DNA of 64,000 nucleotides from Alentia gelatinosa (GCA_950022655.1 OX465584.1:1931694-1995693), one strand, 5' to 3'. Shown: positions 1 to 16,600, counted from the stretch's first letter. Program-made: numbers and translations. The notes: generated by a model not told the origin, from the letters alone.

Positions 1-767
1 TTGCGCATTATTCTATTGTAGAATCTGTTTCCTTGAGGTAAGGAATTAACAAATTGTGATGACATGTAGCTCAGTGTATGAACTACTGGTTAATCTGATT
101 TCATATCCTAGCATCAAAATTATTCATTCTACAGCCTTTTTTCTGAAATCGACGAAATATGACTTTTAATGTAGCATCTGTCACTCTAACATTACGAAGT
201 TCAAAACCATCACAACATGTATCTGAGTGTCTCATTTACTTGATTGCTTCGATTCCGGCACTCTAACTCTAATATTGTGCATTATTCTGTTGTACATGTA
301 AGAAATTCCTATCGCTGTAGAATCTGTTTCCTAAAAATGATAGCGACACGTAGCCAAATATATTTACTACCGTTTGATATGATTTCATCCTTTTAGCATC
401 AAAACTGTTTATTTTTCAGTCGGTCATTTAAGATCAACGAAATAGGGCTTTTTCACGTAAGCTACAAAATCTATGTTCTTGAAGTTGAAACTTCAAAAAC
501 CGTCGTAACATGTATCTGAAGGTCTCATTTACTCAACGGATTCAATTACGTCACTTCAACTCCATTATAGTGTTGTACATGAAAGAAATTCCTATCGCTA
601 TAGAATCTGATTCCTTGAAGTTTCGAATCAGAGAATTGACACGACATATAGCTCAGTAACTTATTCACCCATTATTTGATTTCATTGATCTAACACCAAA
701 ACTGTTCATTCTACCGCAGTTATATCTCAAATAGATGAAAAAGGGCTTTTAATGTAGCATATTCACA

Positions 768-3700
768 TTGGCTGTAAAATCTGTCACCTTGAAGTCAAAA
801 CTTCAAAAATCGTCACAACATGTATCTGAGCGTTTCATTTTCTTGATCGATTTGATTCCGGCACTCTACTCCAATTTTGCGCATTATTCTGTTGTACATG
901 TAAGAAATTCCTATCGCTGTAGAATCTGTTTCCTTGAGGTAAGGAATTAACAAATTGTGATGTACTAATGGTTAATCTGATTTCATTAATCTAGCATCAA
1001 AATTATTCATTCTACAGCCTTTTTTTCTGAAATCGACGAAATATGACTTTTAATGAAGCATTTTCATGTTGCATGCAGAATCTGTCACTTTAACATTACG
1101 AAGTTCAAAACCATCACAACATGTATCTGAGTGTCTCATTTACTTGATTGCTTCAATTCCAGCACTCTAACTCTAATATTGTGCATTATTCTGTTGTACA
1201 TGTAAGAAATTCCTATCGCTGTAGAATCTCTTTCCTAAAATTGATAACGACACGTAGCCGAATATATTTACTACCGTTTGATTTGATTTCATCGTATTAG
1301 CATCAAAACTGTTCATTCTACAGTCGGGTTATTAAATATCAACGAAATAGGGCTTTTCACATTGGCTACAAAATCTATGTTCTTGAAGTTGAAACTTCAA
1401 AAACCGTCGTAACATGTATCTGAAGGTCTCATTTACTCAATGGATTCAATTACGTCACTTCAACTCTATCATACGCATTTTAGTGTTGTACATGAAAGAA
1501 ATTCCTATCGCTGTAGAATCTGATTCCTTGAAGCTTCGAATCAGAGAATTGCCACGACAGTTACTGAGGTAATACTACCCATTATTTGATTTCATTGATC
1601 TAACACCAAAACTGTTCAATCTACGGCAATTATATTTCAAATAGATGAAAAAGGGCTTTTAATGTAGCATATTCACGTTGGCTGTAAAATCTGTCACCTT
1701 GAAGTCAAAACTTCAAAAATCGTCACAACATGTATCTGAGCGTCTCATTTTCCTGATCGATTTGATTCCGGCACTCTACTCCAATATTGCGCATTATTCT
1801 GTTGTACGTGTAAGAAATTCCTATCGCTGTAGAATCTGTTTCCTTGAGGCAAGGAATTAACAAATTATGATGACATGTAGCTCAGTGTATGAACTACTGG
1901 TTAATCTGATTTCATTAATCTAGCATCAAAATTATTCATTCTACAGCCTTTTTTCTGAAATCGACGAAATATGACTTTTAATGTAGCATTTTCATGTTGC
2001 ATGCAGAATCTGTCACTTTAACATTACGAAGTTCAAAACCATCACAACATGTATCTGAGTGTCTCATTTACTTGATTGCTTCATTTCCAGCACTCTAACT
2101 ATAATATTGTGCATTATTTAGCTGTACATGTAAGAAATTCCTATCGCTGTAGAATCTCTTTCCTAAAATTGATAACGACACGTAGCCGAATATATTTACT
2201 ACCGTTTGATTTGATTTCATCGTATTAGCATCAAAACTGTTCATTCTACAGTCGGGTTATTAAATATCAACGAAATAGGGCTTTTAACGTAGCATAGTCA
2301 CGTTGGCTACAAAATCTATGTTCTTGAAGTTGAAACTTCAAAAACCGTCGTAACATGTATCTGAAGGTCTCATTTACTCAATGGATTCAATTACGTCACT
2401 TCAACTCCATCATACGCATTATAGTGTTGTACATGAAAGAAATTCCTATCGCTGTAGAATCTGATTCCTTGAAGTTTCGAATCAGAGAATTGACACGACA
2501 TATAGCTCAGTAATTTATTCACTTTGTAACTACCCATTATTTGATTTCATTGATCTAACACCAAAACTGTTCATTCTACCGCAGTTATATTTCAAATAGA
2601 TGAAAAAGGGCTTTTAATGTAGCATATTCACGTTGGCTGTAAAATCTGTCACCTTGAAGTCAAAACTTCAAAAATCGTCACAACATGTATCTGAGCGTCT
2701 CATTTTCCTGATCGATTTGATTCCGGCACTCTACTCCAATTTTGCGCATTATTCTGTTGTACATGTAAGAAATTCCTATCGCTGTAGAATCTGTTTCCTT
2801 GAGGTAAGGAATTAACAAATTGTGATGACATGTAGCTCAGTGTATGAACTACTGGTTAATCTGATTTCATTAATCTAGCATCAAAATTATTCATTCTAGA
2901 GCCTTTTTTCTGAAATCGACGAAATATGACTTTTAATGTAGCATTTTCATGTTGCATGCAGAATCTGTCACTTTAACATTACGAAGTTCAAAACCATCAC
3001 AACATGTATCTGAGTGTCTCATTTACTTGATTGCTTTAATGTAGCATATTCACGTTGGCTGTAAAATCTGTCACCTTGAAGATAAAATTTCAAAAATTGT
3101 CACAACATGTATCTGAGTGTCCTATTTACCTAATGGTTTCGATTCTGGCACTCTACTCTAATTTTGCGCATTATTCTGTTGTAGAATCTGTTTCCTTGAG
3201 GTAAGGAATTAACAAATTGTGATGACATGTAGCTCAGTGTATGAACTACTGGTTAATCTGATTTCATATCCTAGCATCAAAATTATTCATTCTACAGCCT
3301 TTTTTCTGAAATCGACGAAATATGACTTTTAATGTAGCATCTGTCACTCTAACATTACGAAGTTCAAAACCATCACAACATGTATCTGAGTGTCTCATTT
3401 ACTTGATTGCTTCGATTCCGGCACTCTAACTCTAATATTGTGCATTATTCTGTTGTACATGTAAGAAATTCCTATCGCTGTAGAATCTGTTTCCTAAAAA
3501 TGATAGCGACACGTAGCCAAATATATTTACTACCGTTTGATATGATTTCATCCTTTTAGCATCAAAACTGTTTATTTTTCAGTCGGTCATTTAAGATCAA
3601 CGAAATAGGGCTTTTTCACGTAAGCTACAAAATCTATGTTCTTGAAGTTGAAACTTCAAAAACCGTCGTAACATGTATCTGAAGGTCTCATTTACTCAAC

Positions 3701-6700
3701 GGATTCAATTACGTCACTTCAACTCCATTATAGTGTTGTACATGAAAGAAATTCCTATCGCTATAGAATCTGATTCCTTGAAGTTTCGAATCAGAGAATT
3801 GACACGACATATAGCTCAGTAACTTATTCACCCATTATTTGATTTCATTGATCTAACACCAAAACTGTTCATTCTACCGCAGTTATATTTCAAATAGATG
3901 AAAAAGGGCTTTTAATGTAGCATATTCACATTGGCTGTAAAATCTGTCACCTTGAAGTCAAAACTTCAAAAATCGTCACAACATGTATCTGAGCGTTTCA
4001 TTTTCTTGATCGATTTGATTCCGGCACTCTACTCCAATTTTGCGCATTATTCTGTTGTACATGTAAGAAATTCCTATCGCTGTAGAATCTGTTTCCTTGA
4101 GGTAAGGAATTAACAAATTGTGATGTACTAATGGTTATTCTGATTTCATTAATCTAGCATCAAAATTATTCATTCTACAGCCTTTTTTTCTGAAATCGAC
4201 GAAATATGACTTTTAATGAAGCATTTTCATGTTGCATGCAGAATCTGTCACTTTAACATTACGAAGTTCAAAACCATCACAACATGTATCTGAGTGTCTC
4301 ATTTACTTGATTGCTTCAATTCCAGCACTCTAACTCTAATATTGTGCATTATTCTGTTGTACATGTAAGAAATTCCTATCGCTGTAGAATCTCTTTCCTA
4401 AAATTGATAACGACACGTAGCCGAATATATTTACTACCGTTTGATTTGATTTCATCGTATTAGCATCAAAACTGTTCATTCTACAGTCGGGTTATTAAAT
4501 ATCAACGAAATAGGGCTTTTCACATTGGCTACAAAATCTATGTTCTTGAAGTTGAAACTTCAAAAACCGTCGTAACATGTATCTGAAGGTCTCATTTACT
4601 CAATGGATTCAATTACGTCACTTCAACTCTATCATACGCATTTTAGTGTTGTACATGAAAGAAATTCCTATCGCTGTAGAATCTGATTCCTTGAAGCTTC
4701 GAATCAGAGAATTGCCACGACAGTTACTGAGGTAATACTACCCATTATTTGATTTCATTGATCTAACACCAAAACTGTTCAATCTACGGCAATTATATTT
4801 CAAATAGATGAAAAAGGGCTTTTAATGTAGCATATTCACGTTGGCTGTAAAATCTGTCACCTTGAAGTCAAAACTTCAAAAATCGTCACAACATGTATCT
4901 GAGCGTCTCATTTTCCTGATCGATTTGATTCCGGCACTCTACTCCAATATTGCGCATTATTCTGTTGTACGTGTAAGAAATTCCTATCGCTGTAGAATCT
5001 GTTTCCTTGAGGCAAGGAATTAACAAATTATGATGACATGTAGCTCAGTGTATGAACTACTGGTTAATCTGATTTCATTAATCTAGCATCAAAATTATTC
5101 ATTCTACAGCCTTTTTTCTGAAATCGACGAAATATGACTTTTAATGTAGCATTTTCATGTTGCATGCAGAATCTGTCACTTTAACATTACGAAGTTCAAA
5201 ACCATCACAACATGTATCTGAGTGTCTCATTTACTTGATTGCTTCATTTCCAGCACTCTAACTATAATATTGTGCATTATTTAGCTGTACATGTAAGAAA
5301 TTCCTATCGCTGTAGAATCTCTTTCCTAAAATTGATAACGACACGTAGCCGAATATATTTACTACCGTTTGATTTGATTTCATCGTATTAGCATCAAAAC
5401 TGTTCATTCTACAGTCGGGTTATTAAATATCAACGAAATAGGGCTTTTAACGTAGCATAGTCACGTTGGCTACAAAATCTATGTTCTTGAAGTTGAAACT
5501 TCAAAAACCGTCGTAACATGTATCTGAAGGTCTCATTTACTCAATGGATTCAATTACGTCACTTCAACTCCATCATACGCATTATAGTGTTGTACATGAA
5601 AGAAATTCCTATCGCTGTAGAATCTGATTCCTTGAAGTTTCGAATCAGAGAATTGACACGACATATAGCTCAGTAACTTATTCACTTTGTAACTACCCAT
5701 TATTTGATTTCATTGATCTAACACCAAAACTGTTCATTCTACCGCAGTTATATTTCAAATAGATGAAAAAGGGCTTTTAATGTAGCATATTCACGTTGGC
5801 TGTAAAATCTGTCACCTTGAAGTCAAAACTTCAAAAATCGTCACAACATGTATCTGAGCGTCTCATTTTCCTGATCGATTTGATTCCGGCACTCTACTCC
5901 AATTTTGCGCATTATTCTGTTGTACATGTAAGAAATTCCTATCGCTGTAGAATCTGTTTCCTTGAGGTAAGGAATTAACAAATTGTGATGACATGTAGCT
6001 CAGTGTATGAACTACTGGTTAATCTGATTTCATTAATCTAGCATCAAAATTATTCATTCTAGAGCCTTTTTTCTGAAATCGACGAAATATGACTTTTAAT
6101 GTAGCATTTTCATGTTGCATGCAGAATCTGTCACTTTAACATTACGAAGTTCAAAACCATCACAACATGTATCTGAGTGTCTCATTTACTTGATTGCTTT
6201 AATGTAGCATATTCACGTTGGCTGTAAAATCTGTCACCTTGAAGATAAAATTTCAAAAATTGTCACAACATGTATCTGAGTGTCCTATTTACCTAATGGT
6301 TTCGATTCTGGCACTCTACTCTAATTTTGCGCATTATTCTGTTGTAGAATCTGTTTCCTTGAGGTAAGGAATTAACAAATTGTGATGACATGTAGCTCAG
6401 TGTATGAACTACTGGTTAATCTGATTTCATTATCCTAGCATCAAAATTATTCATTCTACAGCCTTTTTTCTGAAATCGACGAAATATGACTTTTAATGTA
6501 GCATCTGTCACTCTAACATTACGAAGTTCAAAACCATCACAACATGTATCTGAGTGTCTCATTTACTTGATTGCTTCGATTCCGGCACTCTAACTCTAAT
6601 ATTGTGCATTATTCTGTTGTACATGTAAGAAATTCCTATCGCTGTAGAATCTGTTTCCTAAAAATGATAGCGACACGTAGCCAAATATATTTACTACCGT

Positions 6701-9700
6701 TTGATATGATTTCATCCTTTTAGCATCAAAACTGTTTATTTTTCAGTCGGTCATTTAAGATCAACGAAATAGGGCTTTTAACGTGGCATATTCACGTAAG
6801 CTACAAAATCTATGTTCTTGAAGTTGAAACTTCAAAAACCGTCGTAACATGTATCTGAAGGTCTCATTTACTCAACGGATTCAATTACGTCACTTCAACT
6901 CCATTATAGTGTTGTACATGAAAGAAATTCCTATCGCTATAGAATCTGATTCCTTGAAGTTTCGAATCAGAGAATTGACACGACATATAGCTCAGTAACT
7001 TATTCACCCATTATTTGATTTCATTGATCTAACACCAAAACTGTTCATTCTACCGCAGTTATATTTCAAATAGATGAAAAAGGGCTTTTAATGTAGCATA
7101 TTCACATTGGCTGTAAAATCTGTCACCTTGAAGTCAAAACTTCGAAAATCGTCACAACATGTATCTGAGCGTTTCATTTTCTTGATCGATTTGATTCCGG
7201 CACTCTACTCCAATTTTGCGCATTATTCTGTTGTACATGTAAGAAATTCCTATCGCTGTAGAATCTGTTTCCTTGAGGTAAGGAATTAACAAATTGTGAT
7301 GTACTAATGGTTAATCTGATTTCATTAATCTAGCATCAAAATTATTCATTCTACAGCCTTTTTTTCTGAAATCGACGAAATATGACTTTTAATGAAGCAT
7401 TTTCATGTTGCATGCAGAATCTGTCACTTTAACATTACGAAGTTCAAAACCATCACAACATGTATCTGAGTGTCTCATTTACTTGATTGCTTCAATTCCA
7501 GCACTCTAACTCTAATATTGTGCATTATTCTGTTGTACATGTAAGAAATTCATATCGCTGTAGAATCTCTTTCCTAAAATTGATAACGACACGTAGCCGA
7601 ATATATTTACTACCGTTTGATTTGATTTCATCGTATTAGCATCAAAACTGTTCATTCTACAGTCGGGTTATTAAATATCAACGAAATAGGGCTTTTCACA
7701 TTGGCTACAAAATCTATGTTCTTGAAGTTGAAACTTCAAAAACCGTCGTAACATGTATCTGAAGGTCTCATTTACTCAATGGATTCAATTACGTCACTTC
7801 AACTCTATCATACGCATTTTAGTGTTGTACATGAAAGAAATTCCTATCGCTGTAGAATCTGATTCCTTGAAGCTTCGAATCAGAGAATTGCCACGACAGT
7901 TACTGAGGTAATACTACCCATTATTTGATTTCATTGATCTAACACCAAAACTGTTCAATCTACGGCAATTATATTTCAAAAAGATGAAATAGATTTCATC
8001 GTATTAGCATCAAAACTGTTCATTCTACAGTCGGGTTATTAAATATCAACGAAATAGGGCTTTTCACATTGGCTACAAAATCTATGTTCTTGAAGTTGAA
8101 ACTTCAAAAACCGTCGTAACATGTATCTGAAGGTCTCATTTACTCAATGGATTCAATTACGTCACTTCAACTCTATCATACGCATTTTAGTGTTGTACAT
8201 GAAAGAAATTCCTATCGCTGTAGAATCTGATTCCTTGAAGCTTCGAATCAGAGAATTGCCACGACAGTTACTGAGGTAATACTACCCATTATTTGATTTC
8301 ATTGATCTAACACCAAAACTGTTCAATCTACGGCAATTATATTTCAAATAGATGAAAAAGGGCTTTTAATGTAGCATATTCACGTTGGCTGTAAAATCTG
8401 TCACCTTGAAGTCAAAACTTCAAAAATCGTCACAACATGTATCTGAGCGTCTCATTTTCCTGATCGATTTGATTCCGGCACTCTACTCCAATATTGCGCA
8501 TTATTCTGTTGTACGTGTAAGAAATTCCTATCGCTGTAGAATCTGTTTCCTTGAGGCAAGGAATTAACAAATTATGATGACATGTAGCTCAGTGTATGAA
8601 CTACTGGTTAATCTGATTTCATTAATCTAGCATCAAAATTATTCATTCTACAGCCTTTTTTCTGAAATCGACGAAATATGACTTTTAATGTAGCATTTTC
8701 ATGTTGCATGCAGAATCTGTCACTTTAACATTACGAAGTTCAAAACCATCACAACATGTATCTGAGTGTCTCATTTACTTGATTGCTTCATTTCCAGCAC
8801 TCTAACTATAATATTGTGCATTATTTAGCTGTACATGTAAGAAATTCCTATCGCTGTAGAATCTCTTTCCTAAAATTGATAACGACACGTAGCCGAATAT
8901 ATTTACTACCGTTTGATTTGATTTCATCGTATTAGCATCAAAACTGTTCATTCTACAGTCGGGTTATTAAATATCAACGAAATAGGGCTTTTAACGTAGC
9001 ATAGTCACGTTGGCTACAAAATCTATGTTCTTGAAGTTGAAACTTCAAAAACCGTCGTAACATGTATCTGAAGGTCTCATTTACTCAATGGATTCAATTA
9101 CGTCACTTCAACTCCATCATACGCATTATAGTGTTGTACATGAAAGAAATTCCTATCGCTGTAGAATCTGATTCCTTGAAGTTTCGAATCAGAGAATTGA
9201 CACGACATATAGCTCAGTAATTTATTCACTTTGTAACTACCCATTATTTGATTTCATTGATCTAACACCAAAACTGTTCATTCTACCGCAGTTATATTTC
9301 AAATAGATGAAAAAGGGCTTTTAATGTAGCATATTCACGTTGGCTGTAAAATCTGTCACCTTGAAGTCAAAACTTCAAAAATCGTCACAACATGTATCTG
9401 AGCGTCTCATTTTCCTGATCGATTTGATTCCGGCACTCTACTCCAATTTTGCGCATTATTCTGTTGTACATGTAAGAAATTCCTATCGCTGTAGAATCTG
9501 TTTCCTTGAGGTAAGGAATTAACAAATTGTGATGACATGTAGCTCAGTGTATGAACTACTGGTTAATCTGATTTCATTAATCTAGCATCAAAATTATTCA
9601 TTCTAGAGCCTTTTTTCTGAAATCGACGAAATATGACTTTTAATGTAGCATTTTCATGTTGCATGCAGAATCTGTCACTTTAACATTACGAAGTTCAAAA

Positions 9701-10638
9701 CCATCACAACATGTATCTGAGTGTCTCATTTACTTGATTGCTTTAATGTAGCATATTCACGTTGGCTGTAAAATCTGTCACCTTGAAGATAAAATTTCAA
9801 AAATTGTCACAACATGTATCTGAGTGTCCTATTTACCTAATGGTTTCGATTCTGGCACTCTACTCTAATTTTGCGCATTATTCTGTTGTAGAATCTGTTT
9901 CCTTGAGGTAAGGAATTAACAAATTGTGATGACATGTAGCTCAGTGTATGAACTACTGGTTAATCTGATTTCATTATCCTAGCATCAAAATTATTCATTC
10001 TACAGCCTTTTTTCTGAAATCGACGAAATATGACTTTTAATGTAGCATCTGTCACTCTAACATTACGAAGTTCAAAACCATCACAACATGTATCTGAGTG
10101 TCTCATTTACTTGATTGCTTCGATTCCGGCACTCTAACTCTAATATTGTGCATTATTCTGTTGTACATGTAAGAAATTCCTATCGCTGTAGAATCTGTTT
10201 CCTAAAAATGATAGCGACACGTAGCCAAATATATTTACTACCGTTTGATATGATTTCATCCTTTTAGCATCAAAACTGTTTATTTTTCAGTCGGTCATTT
10301 AAGATCAACGAAATAGGGCTTTTTCACGTAAGCTACAAAATCTATGTTCTTGAAGTTGAAACTTCAAAAACCGTCGTAACATGTATCTGAAGGTCTCATT
10401 TACTCAACGGATTCAATTACGTCACTTCAACTCCATTATAGTGTTGTACATGAAAGAAATTCCTATCGCTATAGAATCTGATTCCTTGAAGTTTCGAATC
10501 AGAGAATTGACACGACATATAGCTCAGTAACTTATTCACCCATTATTTGATTTCATTGATCTAACACCAAAACTGTTCATTCTACCGCAGTTATATTTCA
10601 AATAGATGAAAAAGGGCTTTTAATGTAGCATATTCACA
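768..10638. repeat. 9.87-kb super-unit, copy 1 (three HOR units)
   Basis: Three higher-order units of 3,163, 3,176 and 3,532 bp in a row (starts 768, 3931, 7107). The third is longer because of an internal 368-bp tandem duplication. The second unit's end carries a 13-bp segment (aacgtggcata region near 6779) that the units before it lack. The same order of lengths and markers is repeated immediately afterwards, which defines a third level of tandem organisation. The start point is arbitrary within the cycle. Confidence 0.85.
7624..8359. repeat. 368-bp tandem duplication within an HOR unit (first)
   Basis: The block starting 'gatttcatcgtattagcatc' at 7624 restarts at 7992, 368 bp later, and the following sequence matches to about 8359. 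The join lies in 'agatgaaatagatttcatcg'. This lengthens the unit from about 3,164 to 3,532 bp. Confidence 0.9.
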
Positions 10639-13600
10639 TTGGCTGTAAAATCTGTCACCTTGAAGTCAAAACTTCAAAAATCGTCACAACATGTATCTGA
10701 GCGTTTCATTTTCTTGATCGATTTGATTCCGGCACTCTACTCCAATTTTGCGCATTATTCTGTTGTACATGTAAGAAATTCCTATCGCTGTAGAATCTGT
10801 TTCCTTGAGGTAAGGAATTAACAAATTGTGATGTACTAATGGTTAATCTGATTTCATTAATCTAGCATCAAAATTATTCATTCTACAGCCTTTTTTTCTG
10901 AAATCGACGAAATATGACTTTTAATGAAGCATTTTCATGTTGCATGCAGAATCTGTCACTTTAACATTACGAAGTTCAAAACCATCACAACATGTATCTG
11001 AGTGTCTCATTTACTTGATTGCTTCAATTCCAGCACTCTAACTCTAATATTGTGCATTATTCTGTTGTACATGTAAGAAATTCCTATCGCTGTAGAATCT
11101 CTTTCCTAAAATTGATAACGACACGTAGCCGAATATATTTACTACCGTTTGATTTGATTTCATCGTATTAGCATCAAAACTGTTCATTCTACAGTCGGGT
11201 TATTAAATATCAACGAAATAGGGCTTTTCACATTGGCTACAAAATCTATGTTCTTGAAGTTGAAACTTCAAAAACCGTCGTAACATGTATCTGAAGGTCT
11301 CATTTACTCAATGGATTCAATTACGTCACTTCAACTCTATCATACGCATTTTAGTGTTGTACATGAAAGAAATTCCTATCGCTGTAGAATCTGATTCCTT
11401 GAAGCTTCGAATCAGAGAATTGCCACGACAGTTACTGAGGTAATACTACCCATTATTTGATTTCATTGATCTAACACCAAAACTGTTCAATCTACGGCAA
11501 TTATATTTCAAATAGATGAAAAAGGGCTTTTAATGTAGCATATTCACGTTGGCTGTAAAATCTGTCACCTTGAAGTCAAAACTTCAAAAATCGTCACAAC
11601 ATGTATCTGAGCGTCTCATTTTCCTGATCGATTTGATTCCGGCACTCTACTCCAATATTGCGCATTATTCTGTTGTACGTGTAAGAAATTCCTATCGCTG
11701 TAGAATCTGTTTCCTTGAGGCAAGGAATTAACAAATTATGATGACATGTAGCTCAGTGTATGAACTACTGGTTAATCTGATTTCATTAATCTAGCATCAA
11801 AATTATTCATTCTACAGCCTTTTTTCTGAAATCGACGAAATATGACTTTTAATGTAGCATTTTCATGTTGCATGCAGAATCTGTCACTTTAACATTACGA
11901 AGTTCAAAACCATCACAACATGTATCTGAGTGTCTCATTTACTTGATTGCTTCATTTCCAGCACTCTAACTATAATATTGTGCATTATTTAGCTGTACAT
12001 GTAAGAAATTCCTATCGCTGTAGAATCTCTTTCCTAAAATTGATAACGACACGTAGCCGAATATATTTACTACCGTTTGATTTGATTTCATCGTATTAGC
12101 ATCAAAACTGTTCATTCTACAGTCGGGTTATTAAATATCAACGAAATAGGGCTTTTAACGTAGCATAGTCACGTTGGCTACAAAATCTATGTTCTTGAAG
12201 TTGAAACTTCAAAAACCGTCGTAACATGTATCTGAAGGTCTCATTTACTCAATGGATTCAATTACGTCACTTCAACTCCATCATACGCATTATAGTGTTG
12301 TACATGAAAGAAATTCCTATCGCTGTAGAATCTGATTCCTTGAAGTTTCGAATCAGAGAATTGACACGACATATAGCTCAGTAACTTATTCACTTTGTAA
12401 CTACCCATTATTTGATTTCATTGATCTAACACCAAAACTGTTCATTCTACCGCAGTTATATTTCAAATAGATGAAAAAGGGCTTTTAATGTAGCATATTC
12501 ACGTTGGCTGTAAAATCTGTCACCTTGAAGTCAAAACTTCAAAAATCGTCACAACATGTATCTGAGCGTCTCATTTTCCTGATCGATTTGATTCCGGCAC
12601 TCTACTCCAATTTTGCGCATTATTCTGTTGTACATGTAAGAAATTCCTATCGCTGTAGAATCTGTTTCCTTGAGGTAAGGAATTAACAAATTGTGATGAC
12701 ATGTAGCTCAGTGTATGAACTACTGGTTAATCTGATTTCATTAATCTAGCATCAAAATTATTCATTCTAGAGCCTTTTTTCTGAAATCGACGAAATATGA
12801 CTTTTAATGTAGCATTTTCATGTTGCATGCAGAATCTGTCACTTTAACATTACGAAGTTCAAAACCATCACAACATGTATCTGAGTGTCTCATTTACTTG
12901 ATTGCTTTAATGTAGCATATTCACGTTGGCTGTAAAATCTGTCACCTTGAAGATAAAATTTCAAAAATTGTCACAACATGTATCTGAGTGTCCTATTTAC
13001 CTAATGGTTTCGATTCTGGCACTCTACTCTAATTTTGCGCATTATTCTGTTGTAGAATCTGTTTCCTTGAGGTAAGGAATTAACAAATTGTGATGACATG
13101 TAGCTCAGTGTATGAACTACTGGTTAATCTGATTTCATTATCCTAGCATCAAAATTATTCATTCTACAGCCTTTTTTCTGAAATCGACGAAATATGACTT
13201 TTAATGTAGCATCTGTCACTCTAACATTACGAAGTTCAAAACCATCACAACATGTATCTGAGTGTCTCATTTACTTGATTGCTTCGATTCCGGCACTCTA
13301 ACTCTAATATTGTGCATTATTCTGTTGTACATGTAAGAAATTCCTATCGCTGTAGAATCTGTTTCCTAAAAATGATAGCGACACGTAGCCAAATATATTT
13401 ACTACCGTTTGATATGATTTCATCCTTTTAGCATCAAAACTGTTTATTTTTCAGTCGGTCATTTAAGATCAACGAAATAGGGCTTTTTCACGTAAGCTAC
13501 AAAATCTATGTTCTTGAAGTTGAAACTTCAAAAACCGTCGTAACATGTATCTGAAGGTCTCATTTACTCAACGGATTCAATTACGTCACTTCAACTCCAT

Positions 13601-16600
13601 TATAGTGTTGTACATGAAAGAAATTCCTATCGCTATAGAATCTGATTCCTTGAAGTTTCGAATCAGAGAATTGACACGACATATAGCTCAGTAACTTATT
13701 CACCCATTATTTGATTTCATTGATCTAACACCAAAACTGTTCATTCTACCGCAGTTATATTTCAAATAGATGAAAAAGGGCTTTTAATGTAGCATATTCA
13801 CATTGGCTGTAAAATCTGTCACCTTGAAGTCAAAACTTCAAAAATCGTCACAACATGTATCTGAGCGTTTCATTTTCTTGATCGATTTGATTCCGGCACT
13901 CTACTCCAATTTTGCGCATTATTCTGTTGTACATGTAAGAAATTCCTATCGCTGTAGAATCTGTTTCCTTGAGGTAAGGAATTAACAAATTGTGATGTAC
14001 TAATGGTTAATCTGATTTCATTAATCTAGCATCAAAATTATTCATTCTACAGCCTTTTTTTCTGAAATCGACGAAATATGACTTTTAATGAAGCATTTTC
14101 ATGTTGCATGCAGAATCTGTCACTTTAACATTACGAAGTTCAAAACCATCACAACATGTATCTGAGTGTCTCATTTACTTGATTGCTTCAATTCCAGCAC
14201 TCTAACTCTAATATTGTGCATTATTCTGTTGTACATGTAAGAAATTCCTATCGCTGTAGAATCTCTTTCCTAAAATTGATAACGACACGTAGCCGAATAT
14301 ATTTACTACCGTTTGATTTGATTTCATCGTATTAGCATCAAAACTGTTCATTCTACAGTCGGGTTATTAAATATCAACGAAATAGGGCTTTTCACATTGG
14401 CTACAAAATCTATGTTCTTGAAGTTGAAACTTCAAAAACCGTCGTAACATGTATCTGAAGGTCTCATTTACTCAATGGATTCAATTACGTCACTTCAACT
14501 CTATCATACGCATTTTAGTGTTGTACATGAAAGAAATTCCTATCGCTGTAGAATCTGATTCCTTGAAGCTTCGAATCAGAGAATTGCCACGACAGTTACT
14601 GAGGTAATACTACCCATTATTTGATTTCATTGATCTAACACCAAAACTGTTCAATCTACGGCAATTATATTTCAAATAGATGAAAAAGGGCTTTTAATGT
14701 AGCATATTCACGTTGGCTGTAAAATCTGTCACCTTGAAGTCAAAACTTCAAAAATCGTCACAACATGTATCTGAGCGTCTCATTTTCCTGATCGATTTGA
14801 TTCCGGCACTCTACTCCAATATTGCGCATTATTCTGTTGTACGTGTAAGAAATTCCTATCGCTGTAGAATCTGTTTCCTTGAGGCAAGGAATTAACAAAT
14901 TATGATGACATGTAGCTCAGTGTATGAACTACTGGTTAATCTGATTTCATTAATCTAGCATCAAAATTATTCATTCTACAGCCTTTTTTCTGAAATCGAC
15001 GAAATATGACTTTTAATGTAGCATTTTCATGTTGCATGCAGAATCTGTCACTTTAACATTACGAAGTTCAAAACCATCACAACATGTATCTGAGTGTCTC
15101 ATTTACTTGATTGCTTCATTTCCAGCACTCTAACTATAATATTGTGCATTATTTAGCTGTACATGTAAGAAATTCCTATCGCTGTAGAATCTCTTTCCTA
15201 AAATTGATAACGACACGTAGCCGAATATATTTACTACCGTTTGATTTGATTTCATCGTATTAGCATCAAAACTGTTCATTCTACAGTCGGGTTATTAAAT
15301 ATCAACGAAATAGGGCTTTTAACGTAGCATAGTCACGTTGGCTACAAAATCTATGTTCTTGAAGTTGAAACTTCAAAAACCGTCGTAACATGTATCTGAA
15401 GGTCTCATTTACTCAATGGATTCAATTACGTCACTTCAACTCCATCATACGCATTATAGTGTTGTACATGAAAGAAATTCCTATCGCTGTAGAATCTGAT
15501 TCCTTGAAGTTTCGAATCAGAGAATTGACACGACATATAGCTCAGTAACTTATTCACTTTGTAACTACCCATTATTTGATTTCATTGATCTAACACCAAA
15601 ACTGTTCATTCTACCGCAGTTATATTTCAAATAGATGAAAAAGGGCTTTTAATGTAGCATATTCACGTTGGCTGTAAAATCTGTCACCTTGAAGTCAAAA
15701 CTTCAAAAATCGTCACAACATGTATCTGAGCGTCTCATTTTCCTGATCGATTTGATTCCGGCACTCTACTCCAATTTTGCGCATTATTCTGTTGTACATG
15801 TAAGAAATTCCTATCGCTGTAGAATCTGTTTCCTTGAGGTAAGGAATTAACAAATTGTGATGACATGTAGCTCAGTGTATGAACTACTGGTTAATCTGAT
15901 TTCATTAATCTAGCATCAAAATTATTCATTCTAGAGCCTTTTTTCTGAAATCGACGAAATATGACTTTTAATGTAGCATTTTCATGTTGCATGCAGAATC
16001 TGTCACTTTAACATTACGAAGTTCAAAACCATCACAACATGTATCTGAGTGTCTCATTTACTTGATTGCTTTAATGTAGCATATTCACGTTGGCTGTAAA
16101 ATCTGTCACCTTGAAGATAAAATTTCAAAAATTGTCACAACATGTATCTGAGTGTCCTATTTACCTAATGGTTTCGATTCTGGCACTCTACTCTAATTTT
16201 GCGCATTATTCTGTTGTAGAATCTGTTTCCTTGAGGTAAGGAATTAACAAATTGTGATGACATGTAGCTCAGTGTATGAACTACTGGTTAATCTGATTTC
16301 ATTATCCTAGCATCAAAATTATTCATTCTACAGCCTTTTTTCTGAAATCGACGAAATATGACTTTTAATGTAGCATCTGTCACTCTAACATTACGAAGTT
16401 CAAAACCATCACAACATGTATCTGAGTGTCTCATTTACTTGATTGCTTCGATTCCGGCACTCTAACTCTAATATTGTGCATTATTCTGTTGTACATGTAA
16501 GAAATTCCTATCGCTGTAGAATCTGTTTCCTAAAAATGATAGCGACACGTAGCCAAATATATTTACTACCGTTTGATATGATTTCATCCTTTTAGCATCA